Of a stretch of DNA of 64,000 nt, positions 1-10,208 are shown in pieces; position 1 is the stretch's first letter; every line of letters begins with the position of its first letter. Under the pieces are notes generated by a model, which did no database searches, had not been told where the DNA came from, and worked only from the letters and a program-made list of their open reading frames with translations. The stretch lies in the NCBI RefSeq assembly GCF_003951285.1, contig NZ_RXFQ01000003.1, positions 124,001 through 188,000 on the forward strand, read 5' to 3'. The stretch comes from Variovorax beijingensis (GTDB lineage Bacteria; Pseudomonadota; Gammaproteobacteria; Burkholderiales; Burkholderiaceae_C). The position numbers were made by a program, and so were the translations under genes.

Positions 1-633
1 GACGACCTGCGGCAGAACGCCGGTGCGCAAGCTGGGGCGAACGGGGCCACGGCCGTCGCGCTGCTGCGGGCTTCCGGCCGTCCCTTTGCCGAGGCCGAGA
101 GCCGGATGCGCGCGCCGGGCCAGCCCGAGCAGGTCTTCGGCCGGCTCACCGGCGGCCTGCCCGCCGCGGCGGGGCCGGTGTATCCCGACTTCGTCGCCTT
201 CAGCTTCATTGCGCACTTCGTCGAGGTGCGCATCGAACCCACCACGCGGCGCATCCGCGTGCCGCGCGTGCTCAGCGTGGCCGACTGCGGCACGGTGGCC
301 AGCCTGCGCACCGCGCGCAGCCAGGTCGAAGGCGGCGTGGTGTGGGGCATTGGCGCCGCCTTGCGCGAGGCGAGCGAGGTGGATGCGCGCTACGGCGGCT
401 TTCTCAACGCGGACCTTGCGGAATACGTGCTGCCCGTGGCGGCGGACATCGGCCGCATCGATGTCGACTTTGTCGGCAAGCCCGATACGCGGCTCAACGC
501 CATGGGCGTGAAAGGCCTGGGCGAAGTGGCCATGGTCGGCGTGGCGCCCGCCATCGTGAATGCGGTGTTCCATGCCACCGGCAAGCGCCTGCGCCGGCTG
601 CCGCTGCGGCTGGAGGACCTGCTCGAAAGCTAG
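1..633 (+). CDS. Molybdopterin-binding subunit of xanthine dehydrogenase/aldehyde oxidase family, C-terminal part
   Basis: Open from the first base, so the gene begins outside the window; only the last 210 residues are present. The sequence VSVADCGT-like (VLSVADCGTVASL) and the stretch VKGLGEVAMVGVAPAIVNAV near the end match the C-terminal molybdenum-cofactor domain of the large subunit of molybdenum hydroxylases. In that family the Glu of the GxGE motif near the C-terminus is the catalytic base; GLGE is present here. Proteins of this type oxidise aldehydes or N-heterocycles (for example isoquinoline oxidoreductase beta subunit), working with a [2Fe-2S] subunit probably encoded upstream. The substrate cannot be told from this fragment. 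Confidence 0.85.
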   Translation, partial: DDLRQNAGAQAGANGATAVALLRASGRPFAEAESRMRAPGQPEQVFGRLTGGLPAAAGPVYPDFVAFSFIAHFVEVRIEPTTRRIRVPRVLSVADCGTVASLRTARSQVEGGVVWGIGAALREASEVDARYGGFLNADLAEYVLPVAADIGRIDVDFVGKPDTRLNAMGVKGLGEVAMVGVAPAIVNAVFHATGKRLRRLPLRLEDLLES

Positions 634-642
634 GGCCGGAGG

Positions 643-1002
643 CTACCTGCCGGTGCCGAACGAGTTGACGTGCACCTCGACGATGTCCACGAATTCCGGC
701 AGCTCGAGCAGGAACTCGGCATCGCGCGGCAGCGGCGCCACGCGCAGCGGATCGCCGCGCTGCGCATGCATCGCATGCATGTGCTCGATCGATTGCCAGT
801 AGGAGACGGTCCTGAACTCGGCGGTGCCGCCGTTCAGCTTGCGAAAGTACTGCACGCCCAGGCATTCGGGCTTCTTCGCGATCTCCTGGATGCCATGCTC
901 GAAGCTGTAGCGCAGGTATTCGTCGGCCCGCGCGATTGGCGTGCGGCCTTGCCACACGCGTCCGATCAAGGGGGTGGCGAGCAGTTTGCATTCGACGGCC
1001 AT
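643..1002 (-). CDS. Small ABM-fold (antibiotic biosynthesis monooxygenase-like) protein
   Basis: 119 residues. The arrangement is that of a dimeric alpha-beta barrel of the ABM/DUF4188 type: EYLRYSFEHGIQEIAKKPECLGVQ followed by FRTVSYWQSIEHMHAM, a Trp-centred strand with a following His-rich helix. Such proteins are small haem-degrading or quinol monooxygenases, or have unknown function; no catalytic assignment is possible here. The start is fixed by an AAAGGAG ribosome site 7 bases before the ATG. It converges on the molybdenum hydroxylase gene with a 9-bp gap and lies 143 bp downstream of the GTPase gene on the same strand. Confidence 0.7.
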   Translation of the reverse strand: MAVECKLLATPLIGRVWQGRTPIARADEYLRYSFEHGIQEIAKKPECLGVQYFRKLNGGTAEFRTVSYWQSIEHMHAMHAQRGDPLRVAPLPRDAEFLLELPEFVDIVEVHVNSFGTGR

Positions 1003-1145
1003 GGGTGCTCCTTTTTCGATGAGGACAAAAAGACGAACGGCACCCTGCGTGCCGTCGATGTCTTCAGAAAAAGAGTGGGGCGGGCGCCAGGGCCGGCGCG
1101 TAGGAATCCATCGCCTCCGCCTGCAAGCGAAGGCTGGAGCGGCGC

Positions 1146-2561
1146 TCAGGATTCGAAGGCGCTCTGCAGCGTGCGCGCGAGATCGGCCGCGAGCGCATCG
1201 CGCTGCGGCGCGGGGCGCCAGAAGCTGCGCGTGGCCACGCCCGTCGATTCCCATTCGGGATGGCTGCGCGCGGGCCGCACCGCGCGCACGGCGGCGGCCG
1301 TGGCGCGCGTCGGCGCGTCCTGCGTCGCGCTCGTTTCGGCCGCGATGCGCCCGGTGGCCGCATGCCCGCGCTGCTCCAGTGCGCGCGTGAGCTTCAGCTG
1401 CCATGCCACCACTGCAAACAGCACGCCGTCTTCGACCGTGAGTTCGTGCATGTTGCGCAGCCGGTTCGCCAGCTTGCGCCCGAACGGGCCCCAGCCCTGC
1501 GACACCGCGCCGCCGATGGCGCCGCCCACTGCCGCGCCCGTGCCCAGCGAAATGCCGGCCACGGCCAGGTCCGCGACCACGCCCACGGCCGCGCCGATGG
1601 CTGCGCCCTTGCCGAGCCGCAGGCCTGCGTCCTTCATGGCTTCGGGGCTGAAGAAGTCCAGCGTCCAGCGGCCCTCGATGAGCGGCAGCGGCGCCTCGCC
1701 CGCATCGTCCTGGCGAAAGCCATGGAGCGCGAGCAGGTCGTCGGTGCAGCGCTGCGCCTTGTCGAACACGTCCTTCCGCAAGGCCGCGACGAAGGCCTTG
1801 CGGCGCGCCGTGTCGGCGAATTCCTCGGCCGGCACCGTGCGGCGCAGCGCCGCGGCATCGACCAGCAGTTCGGCGATGCGTGCGCAGGCCGCGCGACGTC
1901 GCTCCGCGGCTTCGGCGGCGAGCGAATCCACCACGGCGCGCAGCTGTTCGCGCCGGTCGCGCAGCAATGTCGAGAGGTCGCTGTAGAGCTCGCGCTCGGC
2001 CCCCACGAAGGGCGCGGCGGCATCGAAGCGCACCTGCACGTGCAGGCCGTAGGCCGAGAGCAGTTCCTTCCAGTCGGGCTCGCGGCTGGCCGCATCGCGC
2101 ACGAAGTTGAGCACCGGCAGCACGGGCCGGGCGCAGGAGTTGAGCAGTTCGATCTCGTCGCGGAACTTGGGCAGCACCGGCTCGCGCACATCGATCACGA
2201 GAAAGGCCGCATCGATGCCCTGCATGATGCGCAGCACCTTGGCCTCCTGCTCGAACACGCCGTGCGCCTCGGGGCCTTGCAGGAACAGGCGGATGCGCTC
2301 GGGCGGCGTGGCCTGCGCATCGAGCCCGGACAGGTGCTCGCGCAGCGCCACCGCATCCTCCAGGCCCGGCGTGTCGAAGAAGCGCACCGCGGCCTCGCCG
2401 TTCACGTCCAGATCGACCGATTCGACATGGCGCGTGGTGCCGGGCCGCTGCGACACCTCGCCGAAGTTGGCGCGCCGTGTCAGCGTGCGCAGCAGCGAGG
2501 TCTTGCCCGCGTTGGTGTGGCCGACCACGGCGATGCGGATGGCTGGATGCTGCTGCGTCAT
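1146..2561 (-). CDS. P-loop GTPase with DUF3482 domain
   Basis: 471 residues. The N-terminus is an Era/TrmE-like GTPase: P-loop GHTNAGKTS (residues 14-22), a G3 motif DTPG, and a switch region with Arg-Pro-Gly-Thr-Thr. The C-terminal half is the DUF3482 region, with a glycine/alanine-rich hydrophobic stretch (about residues 300-345) that could insert in or lie against a membrane. The ATG overlaps the TGA of the upstream DUF2868 gene (ATGA), so the two are translationally coupled. DUF3482 and DUF2868 proteins are commonly paired in proteobacteria; the pair is thought to work at the inner membrane but has no established role. Confidence 0.85.
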   Translation of the reverse strand: MTQQHPAIRIAVVGHTNAGKTSLLRTLTRRANFGEVSQRPGTTRHVESVDLDVNGEAAVRFFDTPGLEDAVALREHLSGLDAQATPPERIRLFLQGPEAHGVFEQEAKVLRIMQGIDAAFLVIDVREPVLPKFRDEIELLNSCARPVLPVLNFVRDAASREPDWKELLSAYGLHVQVRFDAAAPFVGAERELYSDLSTLLRDRREQLRAVVDSLAAEAAERRRAACARIAELLVDAAALRRTVPAEEFADTARRKAFVAALRKDVFDKAQRCTDDLLALHGFRQDDAGEAPLPLIEGRWTLDFFSPEAMKDAGLRLGKGAAIGAAVGVVADLAVAGISLGTGAAVGGAIGGAVSQGWGPFGRKLANRLRNMHELTVEDGVLFAVVAWQLKLTRALEQRGHAATGRIAAETSATQDAPTRATAAAVRAVRPARSHPEWESTGVATRSFWRPAPQRDALAADLARTLQSAFES

Positions 2562-3970
2562 GGGTTGGCTCCGAGGCCTTGCAATGCGTCTTCGAGCCGG
2601 GGCGTGGCAGCGACGCGCGCAAGGCCGGTGCCCTGCAGCCAGTCGATCCAGCGCTGCGGTGCGTCCGCGCCGGCTGCGTCCCTGGCGGCCGGTGCCAGCC
2701 AGAGCCGGCATTCGCCGCAATGGGCCAGCACTTCGCGCAGGAAGCGTTCGGTGCCGCGGTCGGGGCTCGATGCGGCGTGGCACACCAGCAGCACGGCACG
2801 CGGACGGGCCTGTGCCAGCCGGTCGAGCAGCGCGCGGCGCGCGGGGGCGCTTCCGTCGATGCGCTGCACCTGGGCCGGAGTGATGGCGGCGGGCAGGCCC
2901 TCTGGCGGCCACGGCGTATCCGGGGGCAGCTCGAAGCCGATGACGAACAGTTCGTCCCGCAACTGCGAAGGCGCCAGGCCCGCCGGCGCCGCGCCCGGCG
3001 CGCGCCCCGGATCGGCATCGACGATGGCGGGCGGCGCGAGCGCGGCGAAGCGAGCCGCGAGCTTGCGGTAGTAGGGCTCGCTCCAGTCGGGCTGCAGCGC
3101 GGTGCGGCGCCGCCGCCACACCGCCGCGCTCAGCAGCACCAGCGCCAGGCGCGGCAGCAGCCCGTACACCACGATGCAGCCCGTCAGCCACAGCGCCCAG
3201 CTGCGCTGGCCCGCGGCGCCGGGCGAAGCAGAGAGCACGGTCGCGGCATCGGGAACCGGAAAGCCGATCTGCGACGGCGCCCAGCCCAGCATCTGCACCG
3301 CGCGCACGAAAAAGGTTGGGTCCAGGATCGTCGTCTCCCAGCTCAGCGTGTAGCTGCGGAACGCCAGCGCGAACAGCAGCGCGGCCAGCACCACCGCGAA
3401 CGAGAGCGACCAGATGCCGTGGCTCACCAGCCCCAGCGCCCAGGGCAGCAGCCTGGCGCGCGCGAGCATGCCGGTGGCCGCCCGCACCAGCACTGGCGCC
3501 TGGCCGCGCTTGCCGCCGGCCACGCGCGCGGTGAGCGAGAGCCAGATCCAGCCGAGCGAACTGGTGGAGAACGCGCCGAGCGGCAGCCACAGGCCGGCCA
3601 GCCAGAGCAGCAGCGTGAGCGCGTGCAGGCCGAGCAGGCTCGCGAGCGCGACGATCACGTTGATATGCCGCTCGCCGCCGCCGACCACGTTGCCCGCGAG
3701 ACCCAGGCCGGCCATGACGATGAGCGCCACCAGCCCGAGCAGCACCCATGGCGCCCAGTGGCGGGCGCGTGCCAGTTCGGATTGCAGCCCGATGCGTTCA
3801 CCGAGCAGGAGCGCGCGTGCGGTGATCCGTGCCGGTGCATCGGAAGCGCGATGGAGGGCGGCGCGCAGGACCTCTGCATCATCGAGCGGACCGTTCTCCT
3901 CGGTCCATCGGATCGCTTCGGTGACGACCGCGTCCGGAAAGGCAGGTTCGCGCAACGCGGTGTTGGTCAA
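2558..3970 (-). CDS. DUF2868 multi-pass membrane protein
   Basis: About 470 residues. Several hydrophobic segments lie in the first two thirds (for example WVLLGLVALIVMAGLGLAG and a long Leu-rich segment after it), followed by a soluble C-terminal domain with a Rossmann-like pattern (LFVIGFELPPDTPWP, then AVLLVCHAASSPDRGTERFL). This is the DUF2868 layout. No ATG is near the expected N-terminus. The best start is a TTG at 3970, preceded by AAGGGA at about 7 bases; a farther TTG at 4003 has no ribosome site. It overlaps the downstream GTPase gene by 4 bases, and the two products probably act together at the membrane. Function unknown. Confidence 0.8.
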   Translation of the reverse strand: MTNTALREPAFPDAVVTEAIRWTEENGPLDDAEVLRAALHRASDAPARITARALLLGERIGLQSELARARHWAPWVLLGLVALIVMAGLGLAGNVVGGGERHINVIVALASLLGLHALTLLLWLAGLWLPLGAFSTSSLGWIWLSLTARVAGGKRGQAPVLVRAATGMLARARLLPWALGLVSHGIWSLSFAVVLAALLFALAFRSYTLSWETTILDPTFFVRAVQMLGWAPSQIGFPVPDAATVLSASPGAAGQRSWALWLTGCIVVYGLLPRLALVLLSAAVWRRRRTALQPDWSEPYYRKLAARFAALAPPAIVDADPGRAPGAAPAGLAPSQLRDELFVIGFELPPDTPWPPEGLPAAITPAQVQRIDGSAPARRALLDRLAQARPRAVLLVCHAASSPDRGTERFLREVLAHCGECRLWLAPAARDAAGADAPQRWIDWLQGTGLARVAATPRLEDALQGLGANP

Positions 3971-4054
3971 CAGGGTCCCTTCGCAGCAAGTGGTGCCCCG
4001 CAACTTGCCGGGGCGCGCGAATTATGCCCGGCGCATTCCAGCGGACCCATGAGA

Positions 4055-4078
4055 AACGGGGCCGCGGACGGCCCCGTT
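4055..4078 (-). terminator. Hairpin terminator after the small hydrophobic peptide gene
   Basis: A perfect 10-bp stem (AACGGGGCCG / CGGCCCCGTT) with a 4-base loop. On the minus strand it lies 38 bases beyond the stop codon of the 24-residue gene and is followed by TTCTC, a short pyrimidine tail. It separates that gene from the DUF2868-GTPase pair. Confidence 0.6.
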
Positions 4079-4115
4079 CTTGTTCAGCAGGCGAGTCGAA
4101 AACGCGTGCCCGGTT

Positions 4116-4190
4116 TCAGCGCAGGCCGAAGAACGAAAGCACGGCCACGACCACGACGACCAGACCGACGATGTAGATGATGGAATTCAC
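4116..4190 (-). CDS. 24-residue single-span membrane peptide
   Basis: Reads (GTG)NSIIYIVGLVVVVVAVLSFF then GLR and TGA: one hydrophobic helix with a basic C-terminus. Very short peptides of this pattern (MNSIIYIVGLVV...LSFFGLR) recur in many proteobacteria, usually as unannotated or 'hypothetical' genes. The start is GTG, supported by GAGGAG 7 bases upstream, and a strong terminator follows. Codons match the host. It probably sits in the inner membrane; no function is known to me. The tight package of ribosome site, open frame and terminator makes a real gene likely despite the size. Confidence 0.7.
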   Translation of the reverse strand: MNSIIYIVGLVVVVVAVLSFFGLR

Positions 4191-4321
4191 GCGAGGACTC
4201 CTCGTTGTTGACGACAGCTTCAGCATTGCGCCCGGGGTGTCTGGTTGCTGTCGGCGAGTGGCGGCCCGTGCTGTAGGACTTGCCAAGGCCCGATCGACCG
4301 CATGCGCCGTGCCGGCGCGCC

Positions 4322-4942
4322 TCAGGCGGCCGGCTTGCGGCGGGGCTCGGGGCCCAGCGCCTGCTCGAGCAGCCAGAGCATCGCCGCGCGGACGTCGTCC
4401 GCGTTGGCGCCGGCATCGATCTCGAGCGCGGCCCGGTCGAACGCGGCCGAGAGCAGCCGGGCGAGCGCATCGAGCGGCACCTCTTCCTTGCCCGCCCTGG
4501 CCCTTTCCAGCCCCTGGCGCAGCGAGTTCGCCGAGGTGGCCTCGTCGATGGCCATGATTTCCGCCAGGCCCAGCACGGCCGGGCCCTCGATCAGCAGCAG
4601 CCGCGTGCGGCCCGGCACGGTCATGGCGTCCAGGTAGGCCTTGCTGCCCTCGGCCAGCGCCTCGCGCGGCGTCAGCTGCCCGGGTGTGGCCGCCTCGATG
4701 CCGGCCGCCACGGACTCGGCCTCGCGCACCAGCACCTGCCGGAACAGGTCGCGCTTGTCCACGAAGTGGTGGTACAGCGCGCCGCGCGTGATTCCGGCGG
4801 CCACGGCAATCTCGGGGGTCGACGTGTCGCCGTAGCCCTTGCTGACAAAGAGGCCTCGCGCCGCCTCGACCAAGGCGAGCCGGGTGGTTTCCGTGCGTTC
4901 ACGGTTGGTTCTGGACGGGGGCGTGGCGCTTGTTTTGGGCAT
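4322..4942 (-). CDS. TetR-family transcriptional regulator
   Basis: 206 residues. The N-terminal helix-turn-helix is clear: TRLALVEAARGLFVSKGYGDTS, then PEIAVAAGITRGALYHHFVDKRDLF (about residues 20-65). The C-terminal ligand domain follows the type seen in AcrR/RutR-like repressors. The divergent neighbour is a glyoxalase-fold gene, and two matching 15-bp inverted repeats lie in the shared promoter, so it most likely represses both genes until a small molecule binds. The ATG at 4942 is used; another ATG at 4948 falls inside the first operator. No good ribosome site is visible, so a leaderless transcript is possible. Confidence 0.9.
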   Translation of the reverse strand: MPKTSATPPSRTNRERTETTRLALVEAARGLFVSKGYGDTSTPEIAVAAGITRGALYHHFVDKRDLFRQVLVREAESVAAGIEAATPGQLTPREALAEGSKAYLDAMTVPGRTRLLLIEGPAVLGLAEIMAIDEATSANSLRQGLERARAGKEEVPLDALARLLSAAFDRAALEIDAGANADDVRAAMLWLLEQALGPEPRRKPAA

Positions 4943-4945
4943 TTG

Positions 4946-4960
4946 CATACAGGCTGTCTG
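4946..4960. promoter_or_regulatory. TetR operator, site 1
   Basis: CATACAG-G-CTGTCTG, a 15-bp inverted repeat with one mismatch from CATACAG-N-CTGTATG. It overlaps the translation start of the TetR gene, a position that suits autorepression. The second copy is centred 35 bp away. Inference from symmetry and position. Confidence 0.65.
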
Positions 4961-4980
4961 TAGGTTAATATGGAAACTTA

Positions 4981-4995
4981 CATGCAGTCTGTATG
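4981..4995. promoter_or_regulatory. TetR operator, site 2
   Basis: CATGCAG-T-CTGTATG, again one mismatch from the palindrome CATACAG-N-CTGTATG. It lies 21 bp before the start codon of the glyoxalase-fold gene. The shared consensus of the two sites points to binding by one dimeric repressor. Confidence 0.65.
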
Positions 4996-5016
4996 CTAAT
5001 TGAAAGGACCGATGCC

Positions 5017-5445
5017 ATGAAGGTGACAAGCTACTACCCGGTGATCATGACCAACGACGTGGCCGCTACGGCCCGCTTCTACCAGTCGCACTTCGGCTTT
5101 GTGCCGCTGTTCGCGAGCGACTGGTATGTGCATCTGCAGCTCGAAGGCGAGCCCTCGGTCAACCTGGCGGTGCTGGATGGCCGGCACGAGACGATTCCCG
5201 CCGCTGCGCGCGGACAGGTGGCGGGCGGCCTGCTGCTCAATTTCGAGGTGGACGACCCCGACGCGGTGCACGACCGTCTCGCGGCCGCGGGCCTGCCGAT
5301 CCTGCTGCCGCTGCGCGACGAAGATTTCGGCCAGCGCCACTTCATCACCAGCGATCCGAACGGCGTGCTGATCGACATCGTCAAGCCGATCCCGCCGAGC
5401 GCGGAGTTCGCCAGGCTCTACGAGGCCGGCGCGCTTCCGGCCTGA
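5017..5445 (+). CDS. Glyoxalase/VOC superfamily protein
   Basis: 142 residues with the vicinal-oxygen-chelate fold: [23 protein letters not shown] at the N-terminus and [18 protein letters not shown] near the C-terminus, the latter carrying the usual metal/substrate-side motif DPNGVLIDI. Members include dioxygenases, glyoxalases and drug-sequestering proteins; with a divergent TetR regulator a detoxification or resistance role is plausible. The start at 5017 is set by AAAGGA 8 bases upstream; an earlier in-frame ATG at 4993 lies in the operator and has no ribosome site. Confidence 0.85.
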   Translation: MKVTSYYPVIMTNDVAATARFYQSHFGFVPLFASDWYVHLQLEGEPSVNLAVLDGRHETIPAAARGQVAGGLLLNFEVDDPDAVHDRLAAAGLPILLPLRDEDFGQRHFITSDPNGVLIDIVKPIPPSAEFARLYEAGALPA

Positions 5446-5461
5446 GGCGGCCCTGCGCTGA

Positions 5462-7324
<1,863 letters not shown>

Positions 7325-7401
7325 GGCGTGCGGTCTCCAGGGGAAGCCGCGACTTTAGCCCGGGGTGGCATGTCCTTGCCCCGAAAGGGTGCGTTCCGGC
7401 G

Positions 7402-7863
7402 TCATTCGCCCAGAATGCAGAACCAGTGCCAGCGCACCACGCGGTGCCCGCAGTAGCGGTCGATGACGCGTGCAGCCAGTTCCTGGTTGCCGTACATGTC
7501 CGAACGCCTGTCGACCCAGACCATGGCCTCGTAGAGGTCATCCGAGTCGCCAGTCAGGTCGAACTTGTCCAGCAAGGCATTGGAGAGTGCCCAGTTTGAA
7601 AATTCGTCGCCGCTCGCCGCCTGGTTGCGCAGCAGATCGAGCCTGGACTGCGCCACGGCAATGAACGGCTCTGCCGCGGCTGCCCGTGCAGGCTTGCCCG
7701 GTGGCGTGACGCTGACGGCCGGACTGTTCATCGCGAAGGTCAAGAGAACGCCGGAGACAACCGCCCCTGTAGCGAAGGACGCGATGAGCTGCGTCCGCTT
7801 GGAGAGGCGACGCATGATGGCGGCTCCTGCTGCGGACAGGCATCGAACGGTACGATCGAACAT
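7402..7863 (-). CDS. Membrane-anchored protein of unknown function
   Basis: About 153 residues. A basic N-terminus (MRRLSKR) precedes a hydrophobic segment (LIASFATGAVVSGVLLTFAM), so the protein is probably anchored in the inner membrane with its C-terminal domain in the periplasm. That domain has helix pairs resembling a short repeat-type solenoid (FSNWALSNALLDKFDLTGD, then LYEAMVWVDRRSDMYGN). Two starts are possible: 7863 with AGAGGG, and 7815 with CAGGAG about 9 bases upstream; the second would leave only the anchor. Not recognised beyond this. Confidence 0.6.
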   Translation of the reverse strand: MFDRTVRCLSAAGAAIMRRLSKRTQLIASFATGAVVSGVLLTFAMNSPAVSVTPPGKPARAAAAEPFIAVAQSRLDLLRNQAASGDEFSNWALSNALLDKFDLTGDSDDLYEAMVWVDRRSDMYGNQELAARVIDRYCGHRVVRWHWFCILGE

Positions 7864-7957
7864 GGCAAACCCTCTTCTTTTCAATATTGGTGCGCGAGCG
7901 TAGGCGGTCACCGCAGCCGCCGCGTCATCGGAAGCGATGACGGGGGCATGCGACCGC

Positions 7958-9115
7958 TCAATCCGCCAGGCGCGTCTGGTGCCGCGTCGGAGGTGTCGAG
8001 TGGTGCAGCAGGCGCAGCAGATCCCCCTGCCTGGAGGTGCCGGTCTTGGAGTAGATCCTCTGCAGGTGGGTGCGAATGGTCGGCTCGCCCACGCCCAGCA
8101 TGCCGGCGGCCTCGATGCCGCCGAGGCCTTGCGACAGCGCCATCAGCACGCGCAGTTCACCGCCGGTGAGCCCATGCAGCCGTCCAAATGCCTCCCCAGG
8201 CATCAGCGGCGGCTGAACAGGGTCCTGGATGAACACGGCAACACTCGCCGCGAATGGTGCGAGGATTCCGGCGCGCCGGCCATCGGCAATCGGCAGCACG
8301 GTGGCGACGTAGCCTCCGCCGGTTCCATCGGGGATTCCGATCGCATGATCCTTGGCGCGCATGTCGGCACCCTCACGGCCTGAATCCTGGATCGCCTGCG
8401 CCAACGCGGCACGAGCGGCCGGATAGGCCGGGAACAACCGGTTGTTGACCAGGCGCATCGCCGTGCCCGACTTGACCTGCCGCTCGGCCGCAGTGTTCAT
8501 ATACACGACGTGGCCGTCGCGCGCCGCCAGGAACACGCCGGCCGCCAGTCCATCGAGGGTCCTCTTCAGCACCTCGGAATTCAGCACCTGGATGTCGAGC
8601 GCATCGGAAATCGCCAGGGCGCGGCAGACATGCGGCGCAAGGAGCTTGAACAGGCCAAGGTCGCTTTGCTGGTAGTGCGGCGACTTGCCGCTGCGCGACG
8701 CGTGCAGGGACGCCATGCGCCCGCCGGTGCGCAAGGCCGGAAACCAGATGATGTCGAGCACGCCGTATGGCTGCAGGACTTCGCGGTAGAAAAGGCTGTC
8801 ATGCAGATGGAAACGCTCCATCGACAGCGCGCTCACGTCTCCGATGTTCGAGAGGACATCGGCCGCGGCCATCGGGCTCTCGGCGTACCGGGCGCCGAGT
8901 TTCTGCAGAAACTCCGGCTCATAGCCGAAGACGTACAGCTGGTCGTTCCGGATCTGCTTCAGGTCGTGCACGCAGATGCCGCCCGCGGCGCTGTCGCAAC
9001 GCTGCGCAATCTTTGCGCATGTTGCGGCCCACCGCTGCGGGTCGAGGGAGCAGTCGTAGATCGCACCGATCAGCTCCGACAGCTCGGCGGCGGGAATCTG
9101 TTCCGGGGCCGTCAT
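7958..9115 (-). CDS. LuxR-family regulator with large N-terminal sensor region
   Basis: About 385 residues. The C-terminal helix-turn-helix is clear (GLTGGELRVLMALSQGLGGIEAAGMLGVGEPTIRTHLQRIYSKTG). The N-terminal 300 residues begin with LSELIGAIYDCSLDPQRWA, a start typical of a class of LuxR proteins with PAS/GAF-like sensing regions (VYMNTAAERQV resembles a PAS motif). No receiver domain and no autoinducer-binding motif is present. An alternative start at 9172 adds 19 residues; 9115 fits family N-termini better. It is divergent from a second LuxR-type gene, suggesting a linked pair. Confidence 0.8.
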   Translation of the reverse strand: MTAPEQIPAAELSELIGAIYDCSLDPQRWAATCAKIAQRCDSAAGGICVHDLKQIRNDQLYVFGYEPEFLQKLGARYAESPMAAADVLSNIGDVSALSMERFHLHDSLFYREVLQPYGVLDIIWFPALRTGGRMASLHASRSGKSPHYQQSDLGLFKLLAPHVCRALAISDALDIQVLNSEVLKRTLDGLAAGVFLAARDGHVVYMNTAAERQVKSGTAMRLVNNRLFPAYPAARAALAQAIQDSGREGADMRAKDHAIGIPDGTGGGYVATVLPIADGRRAGILAPFAASVAVFIQDPVQPPLMPGEAFGRLHGLTGGELRVLMALSQGLGGIEAAGMLGVGEPTIRTHLQRIYSKTGTSRQGDLLRLLHHSTPPTRHQTRLAD

Positions 9116-9247
9116 CGCACACGGTCCCGAAGCGATGCCCGGACCGGGGGCACAAGGTCCGCCGAATGCCATACGATGCGGGGCTGATTCATCGACGGAT
9201 CGTAGGCAGGCGGGCTGCGTCGCGTAATAACCTAAACAGGTGACCCA

Positions 9248-10069
9248 TTGAATGCAGGAGTTGCGTCCCCCGCCCAGCCTTCAATGAACGATGGCACCGA
9301 GCAAATCTACGCCCTGTGGGACAAGCTCGCGAACTACCCCATCGGCGATGGCGATGAAGCGCTCGAGCATCTGCTGTGCAGCCTCTGTTCGATCTTCGGC
9401 GCGCACAACGCACTCTGGTCGGTGGTCGTGCGGCTGCCAAGCCCCGCGTTGGGCGACGCATTGAACGGCTGGCGTCCTCTCTTCGTCCGGCTCCTGCGGC
9501 CTTTGCCGCCGATTGCCGCTTCGGTCCAGGAGCAGTTCGACACCTTGTGGTCGCCGTCCGTCGACCTCTCGCAGATCCTTGCCGTAGCCGGCGAGGAACC
9601 GTTCCGCATCCAGCGCCTGTTCGAAGCGCTGCCTCCCGAGTGGTTCAGCGGTCCGCACTACCAGCGCCACTACCTTGCCATCGGACACGCGGACAGCATG
9701 TCGATGCGTTGCGCCATCAACGACGATGTGCGGGTGCACCTTTTCATTTTCCGAAGCACGGAAGCTCCCCGGTTCTCATCAGCGGACAAGAATCCTTTCG
9801 GCCTGGCGCTTCGCGGGCTGCGCTGGTTCTATCGCCAGCAATTGCTCAGCCACGGACTCCTCATCGCGAATGCGCCGCTCACCGCAATGGAGCGAAGGGT
9901 CTTGCTGGGATTGCTCGAGGGAAAGGCGGAGAAAGTGATTGCAGGCATCCTGGGCCAAAGCCCGAATACGACGCACATCCACGTGAAGTCGATCTATGCC
10001 AAGTTCGGCGTCCACAACCGGGCGGCGCTGACCTCGCTCTGGCTCGGGCGCCTGCCCGAAGCCCGCTGA
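9248..10069 (+). CDS. LuxR-family regulator
   Basis: 273 residues from a TTG preceded by AGGTGA; ATG at 9284 is an alternative. The C-terminal helix-turn-helix reads APLTAMERRVLLGLLEGKAEKVIAGILGQSPNTTHIHVKSIYAKFGVHNRAAL. The N-terminal 200 residues have no motif I can name and include a run of Phe/His residues (RCAINDDVRVHLFIFRS) as in ligand-binding PAS-like domains. Divergent from the other LuxR gene with about 130 bp between starts. Targets unknown; the genes that follow (DUF3563, dioxygenase) are candidates. Confidence 0.75.
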   Translation: MNAGVASPAQPSMNDGTEQIYALWDKLANYPIGDGDEALEHLLCSLCSIFGAHNALWSVVVRLPSPALGDALNGWRPLFVRLLRPLPPIAASVQEQFDTLWSPSVDLSQILAVAGEEPFRIQRLFEALPPEWFSGPHYQRHYLAIGHADSMSMRCAINDDVRVHLFIFRSTEAPRFSSADKNPFGLALRGLRWFYRQQLLSHGLLIANAPLTAMERRVLLGLLEGKAEKVIAGILGQSPNTTHIHVKSIYAKFGVHNRAALTSLWLGRLPEAR

Positions 10070-10208
10070 TCGAACATCGATCGATAGTGCGGCGATCTCC
10101 CGCGTCATTGTTTCCGATGACTCCTTGAGCGTGCGATCTCCCTAGGCTCGGGACCTCGCCGTTCCGCGTGGGAAGACGTCACACGCGATTCCAACCCAGG
10201 AGTTGACC

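Noticed and set aside
4991..5010. Possible intrinsic terminator or riboswitch in the TetR spacer
   Set aside because: Symmetry is of the short operator type; there is no stable stem followed by T residues.
4993..5016. ATG at 4993 as the start of the glyoxalase-fold gene
   Set aside because: It lies inside the operator and lacks a ribosome site, whereas 5017 has AAAGGA 8 bases upstream.
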